Numbered from the stretch's first letter, positions 30,805-43,346 are shown. The stretch is DNA of 64,000 bases from Heterobilharzia americana (GCA_944470555.2 OX104128.1:42887920-42951919), one strand, 5' to 3'. Numbers and translations are program-made. Notes: generated by a model not told the origin, from the sequence alone.

Positions 30805-33800
30805 TTATTTGTCCTTTGGGTTCCTTGTGGAACATAGAGCTTCAGTAGCACGTCTCCATTGCACTCTGTTCTCTGAAGTTTTTCCAACTTGGCTCAGCGA
30901 CTGCCTAAGAGCTCTGATTTCTCCCACACAAAATCTCCTGCATGTCACTCTCGGACGCCCAGCTCGTCGTTTCCCATTTGGTTCCACCCGACAGCCTGGT
31001 CTGGCCTGGAGCGTGATATCACCGAATGGTCTTCTGAGTGTATGCTGAATCCATATGCACTTTCTTCTGCATATTTGTTAAGCGATAGGTTGTTGGTTAG
31101 TTCGTTCCCAGACTTCCTTGTTGCCTTTTCTTATTATTCAGGCCACCTGATCTTCAGCACTGAGTGGGCGTTGACAGCAGCTGTTGATTTGACGTGTGTC
31201 TGTAGTTTGTTGTAAATGCTTTTCGTGACGCACCAAGTTTCTGAACCATATAGAAGCACTGACTTGACTGACTTAGTGTTGAAAATCCGGATCTTGTTCA
31301 CGCTTTATGCCCAGAACAGTTAATCTCTACACTGGTTTCAGGTTAATGAAGGTCTGTGTTACTTTTCTGATCCTGACTTTGACATCCTCATCTGTGCCGC
31401 CACCTGTAGTTGAAACAATGCTACCTAGGTAGCTAGTTGAAAGAGACTACTTTCTCTGGGTTTCTCCTGTTGATGGTGTTTGTTGTTGTTGGTTAGGTAT
31501 CTTCATTACATCAGTCTTCTCGACCTTCACTTGGAGCAAGTCCCGTCTTCAATGCCTCGCCTCTCGCTCCAACTTGTTAGTTTTCGCCTGTAGATCTTCG
31601 AGTTTGTGAGACAGTAGACACAAATCATCATCTTTGGCGAAATCCAAATGTTCTAGGGTCTTTTCACCAGTCAAATAGCGTATGCCCATCTTCTCACAGC
31701 TCTTCACAGTTTGTTGCATGATCCACAGTCAGGAAGATCATGGGTTACAGTATGCAGTATTGTCTTATTCCTTCCTGTCTTCACTTCAAAGGCACCACTC
31801 AGCGTTCCATTGTGAATCACTTAGGATGTAGCATCATTTAGCATGTAGCTGTTGAATGAGATTGATAAACGTTTGTGGCACTGAAACCGTAATGTTGAAG
31901 GATTTGCCAAATTACTTCTTGGTCAATGTTATCGAAGGCCTTTTCAAAGTTGATGAAGTTGAGGTAGAGAGTTGGCTGGCATTTTAAGCTCTGTTCTATG
32001 ATGATGCGTAGCGTTGCAATTTGATCGGCACATGATTTGTTCTCCCTGAAGCCAGCCAGCCTGTTCCGGTAGTAACTTTGAAAGCAGAGCATTTTTTTTT
32101 ACTCTCTCCAGGATGATGCGGCTTAATATTTTGCTTGAGGTTTACTTGAATATGATTCCGTGCCAGTTATTGCAAAGACTTAGGTCTCCCTACTTTGGGA
32201 GTTTGGCAAAGTAGCCCTTCTTCCAGTCAATGGGTAGGTACCTTTCCTTCGTTCCACACCTCCTGCAGTGGTAGTGTGAGCATACCTGCTGTTGTCTCTG
32301 CGTCTGTTTTCAGTGCTTTTATCTGGTCCTGTTGCTTTCCCTTATTTCAGCAACTTTATTGGCGTTTAGGACTTCACTTCTGCTTTTGTCAGAGGGCCAG
32401 TGTTCACTGGTAGTTCCTTGGCGGCTGGTACCATTTCTGTACGAGTTACAGTTGGTTATGGTGGTCATTTCATCTTTGGGCTCACTCTTCTTAACTTCTT
32501 TGTCCAGTGTTTTATACGTTGCATTCAGCTCCTTTTCTTGTTGTTCGTCCCTGCACTGGTTCATCTGCTTTAACGTCTTCTTCTCCTCTATTAGCTTCCA
32601 TGTGTCCGTCGAGGTCAATTCCTTGTCTTGTCTTGTTTACTCTTCCTAACACGGTTATGCAGGTTTCCTTTCACATCGCTTTCAAAGAGTTCCAGTGTTC
32701 TTCCACGAAGGTTTCCTCAGGTATGTTGCCTAATATCTCTCATTTTGTCCTGATGACTGAGGTAGAGATGACTTTTGTAGTTTTGTGCTTCAGTTCAGAT
32801 CACGGGTGTGAAACTTAGACTGTGGTCTATAATCGCCAACTTCTTTGAATGCTTTCAACTTGATTTTGAAGATTACTTCAACTAGATAGTGGTCTGGACC
32901 TACATCTGTTCCCCTTCTTCATCTGATCTCGTGTCCAGTAGCCTGGCTGTGTCTCCAATTTCTTCACATTGAGAACATAGAGATGAAGTCAATCTGATTT
33001 TTAGTGTAGTGCGTCCATCTGGTGGAATCAAATCCATGTTGCTTTGCGAATATCCTTGTGCTTGTATACACTGACTCAAACCACCAAGTAGTTGAATGAG
33101 CAGAATTCTGCAAACAGTTCCCCGTTCTCATTCATTTCACCGAGTGTTTCTCTACCAATGATGAGTTCTCTTCCTGTGTTGTCCCCTCCCAATTTCGGCA
33201 TTCATCTAACCCAACCCACTAGAATTTTGATGTCGCCAAATGAAGTGGGGTGTTGTCTATTACTGATTGCAGTTGTCTGTAGAATTTCTCCTTCTTCTCT
33301 TCATCTGCATTATTTGTAGGTGTAGTGTAGTGTAGCATTGTATGATTGTGACCTTCCTTCCTTTCGAGTTGAATCTTGCTGCCATGATCCTGCAGGAGGA
33401 GATTGGTCCCCACTGTATAAGAGTCTTCGGTGCTCTAGGGGACATCATGATAGCCACTCCCTCAGTGTGCTCGTGGTTGTCGTCTGAGTGACAATATTGG
33501 AGTAGATTATTGACTCATCTCCAGTTGACGGTTCGGAGAGTTCACATCCATTCCATTCCATCTGCTTTCGCAGATTCCTAGCAATTCTATGCTATATTTT
33601 CTCACTGCTTTTGCAATCTGGGCAGCCATGCCAGCCAGCTTCAGACATCGTGCGGACATTCCATGTCCTTATGTTTACTTTCGCTTTCATCGAGAGACAG
33701 AAGACACATTGGCCAATTGGCTTCCCGAAGGCTCTCACCAACTCTAGTCATTTTGTCTCTCCGATTCCTGCGGGAACTAAGTTTATTTCTTGTTTAGACA
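30805..33800 (-). pseudogene. RTE copy B endonuclease/RT remnants
   Basis: Minus strand, in order: endonuclease N-terminus near 33,700-33,560; FNSKGRKVTIIQCY at about 33,380; the catalytic GDMNA replaced by GWVR-stop-MPKLGG near 33,210, the same lesion as in copy A; RT region KSCADQIATLRIIIEQS and FINFEKAFDNIDQEV (32,092-31,838); motif C region LDFAKDDDLCLLS near 31,640; C-terminus RRATEALCSTRNPK at 30,820. Frames are broken throughout. Confidence 0.88.
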
Positions 33801-33825
33801 TTTAGAAAAAACACTAATTGAGTTA

Positions 33826-34345
33826 GGAGGTATATTCCTTTTCAATTAGGTCTTCATCTTGGGTTCTATACCAGTGTATAGTTTTACAGTTCAATCAAAT
33901 TATGTTTCAGAAATAATGATGTAAATAATTAATAGAATTACTAAAATTGAAATTATTAGGCAAGCTTTTCTTTTGTAAGTGGAGCGACTTTTGATGAAAT
34001 TCAATTATTCACAACAGATGACTACGTAATAGTAAGAAACCAAATGAATATTGATAGAAACAAGAAGGGGAAGAGGTGAACAAAGTAAACCTAGAAGTTA
34101 CATCATGTTGACGGCCACGGTAATGAAAGTGGTCGAACAAACTTCTGGATACAAAGGCTATGTTTGTAAAGGTGGATTGCAATCGCCCCTGCTATGCAAG
34201 GTAACCAAGTGCGTAATCCATGTGGTAAATTAATTGGGATCTCATAGATGATTTCGAAAGCTTTTGTAGCATCAACTTGATATCCCATGTCAACTAGCTG
34301 TGCAAGTATGGAGCTCTTTATAGTTCTAATTTTTCCCGTGCTCAA
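33826..34345 (-). pseudogene. PLE 3' fragment inside RTE copy B
   Basis: The minus strand opens with IKSSILAQLVDMGYQVD and continues AGAIAIHLYKHSLCIQKF and RPLSLPW, homologous to the plus-strand tail at 19,836-20,126. The PLE terminal motif (GACCTAATTGAAAAGGAATA, minus, 33,853-33,834) follows. It separates the 5' non-coding region of copy B from its endonuclease start. Confidence 0.68.
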
Positions 34346-34497
34346 CGATGATTTATACTTTCTTTGTGCTTTGAAATTTATTTAGCGTTTGGAATTGTTT
34401 TACGGGGTAGGGTTGCTAACCCTATGCCCAGCTTTACCTCTTTATCCGGGCTTACGACCGGCTAGTAACTAGTGAGCTAGTTAACTAGGCGAGGTTA

Positions 34498-35134
34498 TAT
34501 TGGTTGATAGATTGGGTGAATGTTTGCATAGTCACAGTTTTTAAAATATAATTTTGATTGCTCGAGTAAGTGTAAAGCTCACATGAGCAACTGTGGAAAT
34601 AATTATTTGCTTTAGGACTTCTTAGAAGAATTACTGTATGGTAAAACTACAGGAAAGTAATTAGTCATTTATGCAGTTGACAAGGCCTGTTTAGAGCACC
34701 GGAGTTTATTAAAACTCAGATTTATACTATGACATTACAACTATTATGACGTGCACTAATAAATTATTTATCAGTATGGATTTTAAGAAAACATTGATAT
34801 TAAATCATCACACTAGGTTACAGTAAACGAAGGATCACATCTATTATTTTCTGAACACATTACTTTTGGGGGGTGTGAGTCATCCCAAGTGGTTCTGTCC
34901 CCTTTAATATCTTTGTATGGAAGTTATGTGTAATAATTGAAAATCAGTTATTAGTGTTGATTTCATGACCAGTTATCAATAAATGCCTGGCTATAGGTGA
35001 TGCTTGATTTCTGTGCATGTTAAATACATCTGATTTAATCATAAGATTTGATAACCACTGAGGAATAAGTCCTTTTTGACGGTATTGCATCACTTTATGA
35101 GTTCTACCTATATATAAGTATACTCACAACTACA
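34498..35134. other. Spacer between divergent RTE copies B and C
   Basis: AT-rich, with no gene or repeat recognised. A G-rich run, TTTTGGGGGGTGTG, lies near 34,866. Confidence 0.4.
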
Positions 35135-35263
35135 TTCCTTTTCAATTGGGTCCTTGCCTTTGACTCTACACTAACATATTGGTTACGGTAATACAATTGG
35201 TTGAACAAAATCCTTTTGAATACAAAGGTTTGGTTTGTAAAGATGGAATGCATTCCCCTCTTT
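35135..35263 (-). repeat. PLE terminal motif fused to a piece of the PLE tail
   Basis: The minus strand reads part of the PLE C-terminal coding tail (FVCKDG/LCVQK region, 35,263-35,175) directly joined to the terminal motif (GACCCAATTGAAAAGGAATG, about 35,160-35,138). The intervening 3' region seen elsewhere is deleted. Confidence 0.55.
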
Positions 35264-35424
35264 CATGTGAATTAGATATCCCGTGGCCACGTCTGGCAAA
35301 GGGTCGACTTATCATCTATCACGACGCACATTTAGTCGTGGATTGGGTATGTGCCTGCCGGCGTGCTTACCTGCATATCAACGTGGGTTGCTGGTCTAAG
35401 GCTCCATCCTAATGTGTCCTTATA

Positions 35425-38400
35425 TTAACCTCGCCTGGTTAACTAGTACACTAGTTACTAGCTGGTCCTAAGCAGGGGTAAACAGGGAAGGTTGGTCATA
35501 GGGCTAGCAACCCTACAACGGAAAACAAATCTAACCACTAAACAAACTTCAAAGCACAAACGATACATGAAAAACAAAAATAAACTTATTCCTCGCTGGA
35601 ATCGGAGAGGCGAAATGAGGCCAGTTGGTGAAAGCCCTCATGAAGACAATTGGCCGATGTGTCTTCTCTCCCTCGATGAAAGCGAGAGTGAACGTGGAGA
35701 CATGGAATGTCTGCACCATGTTTGAACCCAGTAAGGCAGCCCAGATTGCAAAGGAGATGAGAAGGTATCACATCAAAGTGCTTGGAATTTGCGAAAGCAG
35801 ATGGAATGGAAGTGGACTCTGCAAACTGTCAACTGGAGAATCAATAATCTACTCCGGTCACCCAGACGACAACCACGAGCACACTGAGGGAGTGGCTATC
35901 ACGATATCCCCAACAGCATCGAAGGCTCTCATGCATTGGGAACCAATCTCCTCCTGCAGGATCATGGCAGCAAGATTCAACTCGAAAGGAAGGAAGGTCA
36001 CAATCATACAATGCTATGCACCCACAAATAATGCAGAGCAAGAGAAAAAGGAGGAATTCTACAGACAACTTCAATCAACACTGGACAACACCCCACTTCA
36101 TTTGGCGACATCAAACTTCTAATGGGCGACATGAATGCCAAACTGGGAGCAGACAACACAGGAAGAGAACTAACCATGGGTTCAGAAGCGCTCGGTGAGG
36201 TGATGAACGGGAATAGAGAACTGTTTGCAGAATTCTGTGCATTCAATGATTTGGTGATTGGAGCCAGGCAGTGTGTTCAAGCACAAGGATATCCACAAAG
36301 CGACATGGATTTCACCAGATGGACACACTAAAAATCAAATCTACTTTATCTCAATCTTAAGAAAATAAAGACGCAATCAGGCTACGGGACACAAGGTCAG
36401 GAAGAGGAGCAGATGAGGGTTCACACCACTCACTACCTAGTGCAAGGAACCTTCCAAATCAAGTGAAAAGCCTTCAAGGAAGCTGGTGATAGACCACAGT
36501 TTAAGTACAACACTCGGAAACTGAAGGATGAAACTACAAAGGAAATCTTCACGGCAGTCATCAAGACGAAATGGGAGATATCGAGGAACATCTCTGAAGA
36601 TACTTGTGTGGAAGAACGATGGAAGTCTTTGAAAGAGATGTGGAAAGAAACCTGCATAACCGTATTGGGAAGGAAGAAGAAAGAACATAAGGAATGGATC
36701 TCAATGGATACATGGAAGCTGATAGAGGAGGGAGAGGAGGATGGTGAAGCAGAAGATAAACCAGTGCAAGGATGCTCAACGACAAGAAGAACTGAGCACG
36801 ATGTATAAAACATTGGACAAAGAAGTTAAGAAGAGTGCACGGAAAGACAAAAGACACTTCTACGACACATTGGCAAGTGAAGCAGAACAGGTTGCCAGTT
36901 GGTAGGAGAGACAGAGACCTGACAACATTGTATCAAATAACCAGGTTGCTATCTGGGAAGAGATCAACGCAGACGAAACCAATAAGAGATGAAGAAAGAA
37001 ATTTAATTACAAAAAGAGAGAAACAAAGGAAACAGTGGGCCGACAACTTCAAGAAGCGCTTGAATCGACCACCACCTGCACTTTGTCCAGAAATACCACC
37101 AGCAACCCAGCCGCTGAACTACAAGTGAACATAAATCCTCCAACAAAATGGAAGTCCTGAACGCCATAAAGCTACTGAAATGCGTGAAAGCAGCAGGACC
37201 AGATAGGATCCTGCCAGAAGCACTGAGATCAGATACAGAGACAACAGCGGACATGCTCACACCACACCACTATTGCAGAAGGTGTGGAAGAAAGAGAAGG
37301 TACCTGGCCATTGGTTGGAAGAAGGGTTACCTTGTCAAACTACCGAAGGAGGGAGACCTCAGTGCTTGCAAGAACTGGCGCGGAATCACTCTCCTGTCCA
37401 CCCAAAGCAAGCAAAATATTAAGCCGCATCATCCTGGCGAGGCTAAAGGATGTGCTCAATTCAAAACTACGACCGGAACAGGCAGGCTGACTGGATTCAA
37501 GAAGTACAAATCATCTGTGGACCAAATTGCAACGCTTCGCATCATCATAGAACAGAGTATAGAATGGCAGTCAACTCTCTACCCCAACTTTATCGACTTT
37601 GAGAAGGCCTTTGACAGAGTAGACCGAGAGGTAATTTGGAAACTGCTTCATTACTACGGAGTACCGCAAACCTTTATCCGCCTCATTTAACAACTATATG
37701 AAGACGCCACATGCCAAGTAATTCACAATGGGAAGCTCAGTGATGCTTTTGAAGTGAAGTTGGGAGTGAAACAAGGTTGCCTACTATCCCCCATGATATT
37801 CCTGATTGTGGTCGACTGGACTGGATCATGCAACAAACAGTGGGCAGCGAGAAGAGGGGGATATGCTGGACTGCGGAAAAAAACCTAGAAGATCTGGATT
37901 TCGCCAATGATGACTTGTGTCTGATGTCACACAAACTTGAAGATCTGCAGGCAAAAACTGACAAGTTGACAGAAGAGGCAGGGCAGCGAGGATGGGACTT
38001 CAAGTGAAAGTAGAGAAGACAGAGGTGATGAAGATACCGCACCACCAACTCCAACAACAACAGCAACAAACTCCAATCACCATCAGTGGGGGAAACTTGA
38101 AGGAAGTAACCTTCTTCACCTATACAGGCAGCACTGTCTCAACTACAGGCAGTGGCACAGACGAGGATTTCAAAGCCAGTCAGGATCGGAAAAGCAAGAC
38201 AGGCGTTCATTAGCCTGAAACCAGTGTGGAGATCTTCTGCATTTAGCATAAGGCGTGAACTAAATCCAGATTTTCAACACCAACGTCAAGTGAGTGCTTC
38301 TGTATGGTTGAGAGACTTGTCGCGTTACGAAAGGGATTTCCAGTAAACTACAGACATTCATCAACAACTGTCTACCATGGCTCGCTATTAAATCTCAGAT

Positions 38401-38748
38401 AACCCGAAAGAATAAGCAACAAGGAACTCTGGGAACGAACCAACCAAGAACCTATCGATCGACAAATATGCACTGGAATGAAGTGGAGATGGATTGGGCA
38501 TACACTAAGAAGGCCGGCTGGGGACATCACGCGTCAGGCCCTCGAGTGGAACCCGCATGGGAAGCGACGAGTTGGTCGTCCGAGGTGAGGGTGACGTGGA
38601 GGAGATCGTGCGAGGAGGAAATGAGAGGTTGTGGGCTATCGTGGAGCCAGGTTGGAGAGACTGCAGAGAACAGAGTTCACTGGAGACGTGCTACTGAAGC
38701 CCTATGTTCCATTAGGAACCCAAGGGACTAATAATAATAATAATAATA
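35425..38748 (+). mobile_element. RTE non-LTR retrotransposon copy C (3.3 kb, dead)
   Basis: Begins TTAACCTCGCCTGGTTAACT and ends CCAAGGGACTAATAATAATA. From 36,155 on it matches copy A at 21,081 on with almost no change for about 660 bp, somewhat less in the RT, and again almost perfectly over the last 750 bp. Its 5' 730 bp are clearly different from A. No convincing target-site duplication was seen. Confidence 0.92.
35625..38731 (+). pseudogene. RTE copy C endonuclease/RT remnants
   Basis: The best-preserved RTE frame here: endonuclease 35,625-36,122 with EMRRYHIKVLGICESRWNG, EGVAITISP and IIQCYAPTNNAEQEKKE; then, after a frameshift, the catalytic MGDMNAKLGADN at 36,122, ending DMDFTRWTH and the same stop as copy A. 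RT 37,148-37,690: AAGPDRILPEAL, KNWRGITLL, NFIDFEKAFDRVDREV. Motif C reads LDFANDDLCLMS near 37,900. C-terminus 38,468-38,731. Non-functional. Confidence 0.9.
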
Positions 38749-38759
38749 ATATAATCCAC

Positions 38760-39245
38760 TTGGTAAATTATTTATAGTATACTAATCAAGTGACCACATT
38801 TGTTACCACCTTTGTGTAAGTCACATAACAGGCAGTAACGTTTCACCTTTACGAACCTAACCGTTGTTACTTCTTATGTTACTTTATACCTTTCTTTACC
38901 CTTCTGTTCTATCGAATTTCGGTCCTTTTCTTATTTTTACGTAGCAATCTATTGTTTAAGACTGACCACTCGAGAGGAAAATTACCCCATTTACTTTATG
39001 AGTTACCAAGCAGTTTATCAGAGAATAATCTGCTCCACATTATTATGATTAGTATTTTTAACTTCACATAACTACTCTGCTGACTATTTACATCTTGATT
39101 TCTCAAACGTATCATAATTATGACCTACCAAAAATCTATAATAGTTGTTATTGAAACCCAACCACTTGAGTGGTATTTTGATATTATTTGTAAACCTCTA
39201 AATCATTGTAGATTTAAAAATGAAGGCTTAATTGAAAAAAAATTA
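38760..39245 (+). repeat. PLE 3' region and terminal motif
   Basis: Contains the sequence homologous to the RTE-A insertion target (AACTACTCTGCTGACTATTTAC near 39,070) and a degenerate terminal motif (GTAAACCTCTAAATCATTGT, then GGCTTAATTGAAAAAAAATT, 39,190-39,245), in the same order as at 20,295-20,320 plus 23,667-23,790 and at 45,480-45,610. Confidence 0.5.
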
Positions 39246-39412
39246 TTTTCTCAATCAATCTATTTTCTAATTGTTATTAACGAATTTTTATTTCATTGTT
39301 TGTTATCATAAGGTGAAAATGAATGAAAAAAGTATGCATTCATTTAATAAATATTATTTACCGTTATCGATAAAGAGGTAATATGAGAAGTAATTGAGAC
39401 AAGAAGTGGCTA

Positions 39413-39700
39413 TCGTGGCTCGGTGGTGTGGTTGATAACGCTCTCACGTTTCAAGCGATCACTCCTGAGTCTGAATCCCGGTGGGAACAACATCACTCAC
39501 TGGGAGGCAAGTAAATCCAGCTGACGAGTTCCAGATAGGAAGAAATGCAAATCCTGGATTTCACTGCTAGCCACTACTTATCATTACCACTACATACTTA
39601 AAACACAGGCAATATGGAAGCATCCGCACAGGAACCCATATGCCAACAGAGACTGATCAATTCGGTTCAATCAACAACGGTGTAATACAAACAATAACAC
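39413..39700 (+). mobile_element. S-alpha SINE with near-intact hammerhead core
   Basis: tRNA-like head (GTGGCTCGGTGGTGTGG, B-box-like GAGTCTGAATCCC), spacer CATCACTCACTGGGAGG, hammerhead 39,513-39,565, then the 3' part with GGCAATATGGAAGCATCCGC. Of the S-alpha copies here it has the most complete head-to-tail structure. Known relatives are transcribed by Pol III in schistosomes. Confidence 0.85.
39513..39565 (+). ncRNA. S-alpha hammerhead ribozyme, conserved core
   Basis: CCAG, CTGACGA, stem II GTTCC...GGAA, GAAA, short stem III AT(GCAA)AT, AUC before CTGG. The invariant core is intact and stem I CCAG/CTGG pairs. One defect: the base pair next to the core in stem II (10.1-11.1) is G-A instead of G-C, which should weaken or abolish cleavage. 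Confidence 0.65.
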
Positions 39701-40134
39701 TAACTGAGACAGTTATCCATTTAACTTGTTAATTAGTAGTTACCAAGATAAAGTTAACTGTACTTCATCTCGTCTAATCAATAGAGTTAAATTTCCCGGT
39801 ATTTGTCGAGCCTTGGTAGTCAGTCTTTCTTGGTATTTCCCTGAACCTTTATATGTGATCTTTGTTTCTGCCTTACTTCTGTCGAGAGTAATGCAATCAT
39901 CTATCTCTTTGACAACTTCTTAGCATTTGATTAGGTCTTCGGGATCCACTCTGTATAGTCTATGCACTCTCAGCCTAATATTTACCTATCCGAAAACACA
40001 CATTCATTGGATTAACCAATGAATATCAGTGTACAATGTCAATAAAAGTTGGATTTTAATGCGATTCAGGGGATTTTAATGAAATCAGTGAAAGTATTGA
40101 GAAACGTTGGAATGCTTAAGTGTTTCTTCTTTAG

Positions 40135-40240
40135 TAGTGCGAATCTAGAAAAGATTGAAGGTCAAGGGATTCTAGCAGAAGTAACAAAGACACTGGAGAC
40201 GCCATTTTCTCACTATGAGGAGATGTTCTGTCAAAGATAG
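40135..40240 (+). CDS. Candidate terminal coding exon, function unknown
   Basis: The acceptor AAGTGTTTCTTCTTTAG precedes 106 nt: one base, then an open frame to TAG at 40,238-40,240. The peptide includes SANLEKIEGQGILAEVTK and TLETPFSHYEEMFCQR. Charged, well-mixed composition typical of real protein and unlike its surroundings. The frame also stays open upstream of the acceptor, so the exon may start earlier. No AATAAA directly follows. Family not recognised; an unrecorded transposon origin is possible. Confidence 0.38.
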
Positions 40241-40384
40241 AACATAGCACGGTGAGATACTGGATTTTCATGCTCACTTACACATAATCCACCTTAAGCA
40301 ACAAATTCATGAATTCGTTGCTATGCATCGATCTGAATTATCGACTATAGCACAACACTGACTTACACAAAAGAAGGTTTTTAA

Positions 40385-40424
40385 AGTATATATATTTATA
40401 TATATATATGTATATATAAATTTA
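40385..40424. repeat. AT-rich imperfect microsatellite
   Basis: Alternating TA with TTTATA and TGTATA interruptions; nearly self-complementary over about 40 bases. Confidence 0.85.
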
Positions 40425-41970
40425 TGTTTAGACTTGTGAGGTATACAATCACAATAAACAGTGTGGTTGTTCTAACTGGATAATATTTGACCTAAACACT
40501 TTCGTCATTATAAAATTTATCATTCAGTTTTGCAGGTTGGTTCAAGAATTGAACATGCTGCTTTGACATGGGGGTACAGGATGAGTTGTGTCATTGACCT
40601 CATCTAGTAAATAATATTATTTCATTCCAGGCTATATAAGATGAACAGAATAGGATTAAGATTTACCACATCACAATCACTTTAGCTTTTTGCTCAAATT
40701 TCACTTACTACGGAATTGCGTGATTGTGTCGGACCACATTAGGTATTTGTGGTGTATCAACGTTAACTGACGTAACACAACTATCCTTCTTCGTATGAAA
40801 CCACGCCATAAACTGACCATAACTTCACTTTTTCACTTAGGTTTCCAGGATTAATTACCAGAGTTGAACAATGCATGCCGTCATGTACTGTCACACTATG
40901 GGATGGGTTTGCTTAACAACTGTAAAAGATAACTTGGATAAGTAGAGAGACTAATAACTGAAACTTTTTACGGAATGGACACATAACAAATAGAGACAAA
41001 GTAAATCCAATTCTGAAAACGTGAAAAACTTCTACGACAAATTTCATTAAATAGTGAAAATCAGTAGCGTTATACACTTTTGCGGTTAAGTAAATGTGAC
41101 TTGCATCGTTCCCATATTAGATTTATTCGCTATGAAATGCAAGCATTTCACAGTGTGAAGAATGAAACAATAACCTTTTATCATTGTGATTTAATTTTAC
41201 CACTTTCAGTTATTTCTGAGGCTATTTCTTACTCAAACAGTTTACTGGTATTTTTATCGCGTTAACATCTTATCTGGGATATGATTTTGATTATGTACAA
41301 AAGAGTTTACGCAGCAGATGATACACACTGTGATCCGGATTAAAAATATTCCCTTGTAGTATAACTGACACTTTGTCGTCTACTATGTGTTGAGGATATT
41401 GTGAGTACATAAAGAAAAAAGTTTCACTTTTCGTGTTTTCGATACTCTACTATCGGTCATTTTATCCTCTTATACTAATTGAGTGGTATAATACTTTTAT
41501 TATTTTTCTATATGTAGTTGCAATACAACAAGAGTTTCATAGAAAATGCATTAAATACAGGTTATCCTACCGTCCCATTTGTTTAGTCACACAGTCTGCG
41601 AGGACTTGGTGCATTCAACTGAGCTATTCACACATTTAACATAATACGAAACAATAAAAATATGACGGATTTTCGACTGTTTTTCTGTGTTTTACCTTTT
41701 GAAATGCAGATTTCCATCACTCTTTTACCCGATATGAGAATAAGGTCGTTATCATTAAGCTTTCTTCATTAATTTAGGAAACTGTTGAAAAAAGAGAGCG
41801 GTAATTATGAAATATATCTGATAATATTGCTTGAACTGCTGGTAGCATCGTCCTACATGAATGAAATAAATGTGAAAATGAGAAAAGCTTCAACCAGTTT
41901 TTCTTGCTCACACCATACATGCAGGGACAATAATGTTGTACGCAGAATGAATTCACCCTGAAGGTTTATG
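40425..41970. other. No gene confidently recognised
   Basis: A 61-codon frame (41,080-41,265) with MQAFHSVKNETITFYHCD has a moderately protein-like look but no good splice sites or family. The rest is AT-rich sequence. Confidence 0.35.
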
Positions 41971-42135
41971 GGAATTTATTGATTTCAGGTTGGTATTTAT
42001 CAAGAACTGACTTGTGTGGCCATTGCCGAAGAGTCATACATTAAGATAGAACACATGTCGATTAGTCCCAGATTTTCACTGGTTCTCTAACTGATGTCAC
42101 TCCACGACGAATACTAGTTAGAATGAATTCAGTCT
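41971..42135. mobile_element. Second SINE family, minus tail joined to a plus copy
   Basis: 41,980-42,010 is the family tail in minus orientation (TGATTTCAGGTTGGTATTTATC). From about 42,012 a plus-strand copy follows: ribozyme-region remnant, then CACTGGTTCTCTAACTGATG and TCACTCCACGACGAATAC. One of several such opposed pairs. Confidence 0.5.
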
Positions 42136-43039
42136 TTTTAAATATTAACAAATATATTCAGTAATCAGATTCATATTAAAGGAAAATTCTAATAACGAAG
42201 ATTCAGTGACCAAATTCTACTTTTGCATTCGATATAGAAGTAAACCAGGGAAGTAGTTAGCAGAACTGATTACACTTGTTGCAAGTAGTTCGTTTGATTT
42301 TTTTGATTTGATAATACTCGAAAATTGTAATAAAAGATAGCTCACGAATTTCATGATCAGAATTCAGTTCAAAACTTTGGATGCTTTACAGCAGAGAAAA
42401 TTTAGTTTTCAGCAAACGTACATATTGCTAGAAGATTGTGAGTTAATATAGTGTTATCTGTCTGTGGAGTCAGGTATACCCTTTAAATATTCCGAATTTT
42501 TTAGACTCTATTGCATCGAGCATTACCTTTGATGTGAATTACTACAAGTTTTATCTAATGATTGCATTCGGTTATGTCTAGAATTATCAGTCATTTTAAC
42601 GAAACTACTACCATCATAGCAAATTAACTCCGGCTCATGAATCGCTGCAATAGGCTTGAAGTTACTGAAAATGTGCTTACTTTTAATTTAGGCGTATTCG
42701 CTGACGATATTAAACGAGATACAACTCACAATACCTAAGCTTTAAGGTAAGTTAGTTACTATTCACCCATTAGAATAAGCCTCGGTAGTTCACATTTTTC
42801 AAAGTTTATTGAGTTGAGAAATTCATCCTCAATTAATTTACTACTAAGTGGTGCATTATGTTTTGACTGAGCAGTCTGTGGACAAAGAGGCCAGTTTCGA
42901 GGCATTTTTCCTCGGGGGATTTTTGACTACTGTATTTTATCTCAGTGTTCTACAGTTCGTTCTATACAAATTGCTAGTTGACTGAAGAATTTATGTAGAG
43001 CTAACTGTAAGCAGAATATGTTTTATCTTTTTTTCTTAG

Positions 43040-43346
43040 CAAATGTCCACCTGGCGATGATGATTCAATCCTTCCCAAAATGTCAAGTCAATATCGAATT
43101 ATCTTAATACCTACACTAAACTTTCAGCTCCTTCACCTATTGATATTTGATTTCAGTTTCATAACTAAGATATTGTTTTTCGTGTTTTTGTTATTGGTTT
43201 TATTATGGAGGTTATGTTATGTTTTCATTATTTTAAACATGTATACTTATTTTTTCCGAAAATTCTTGTCTGCAGGTATATGGACTCTAAGAAAAGTCTT
43301 TTCAACCTTATTTGAGATACACAGTCATCAAGTCTATTGTCATTGA
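43040..43346 (+). CDS. Candidate exon with strong acceptor and hydrophobic C-terminus
   Basis: An excellent acceptor (TTTATCTTTTTTTCTTAG) precedes a frame (one base in) reading KCPPGDDDSILPKMSSQYR, followed by a long hydrophobic run (ILFFVFLLLVLLWRLCYVF) and a stop at 43,344-43,346. As a terminal exon it would encode a membrane-anchored tail. The hydrophobic half is also what random T-rich sequence gives, so only the first 20 residues argue for coding. Family not recognised. Confidence 0.3.

Larger units (their letters stand above)
30790..34497 (-). mobile_element. RTE non-LTR retrotransposon copy B (minus, dead)
   Basis: Read on the minus strand it starts at TAACCTCGCCTAGTTAAC (34,497), has the 5' non-coding region to about 34,350, is interrupted by a PLE fragment (34,345-33,826), then carries endonuclease, RT and C-terminal regions, ending with the CCAAAGGACAAAT-type 3' end and TAA-rich tail near 30,790. 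It faces copy C head-to-head across about 930 bp. It is more diverged than A and C and has many stops. Confidence 0.9.
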
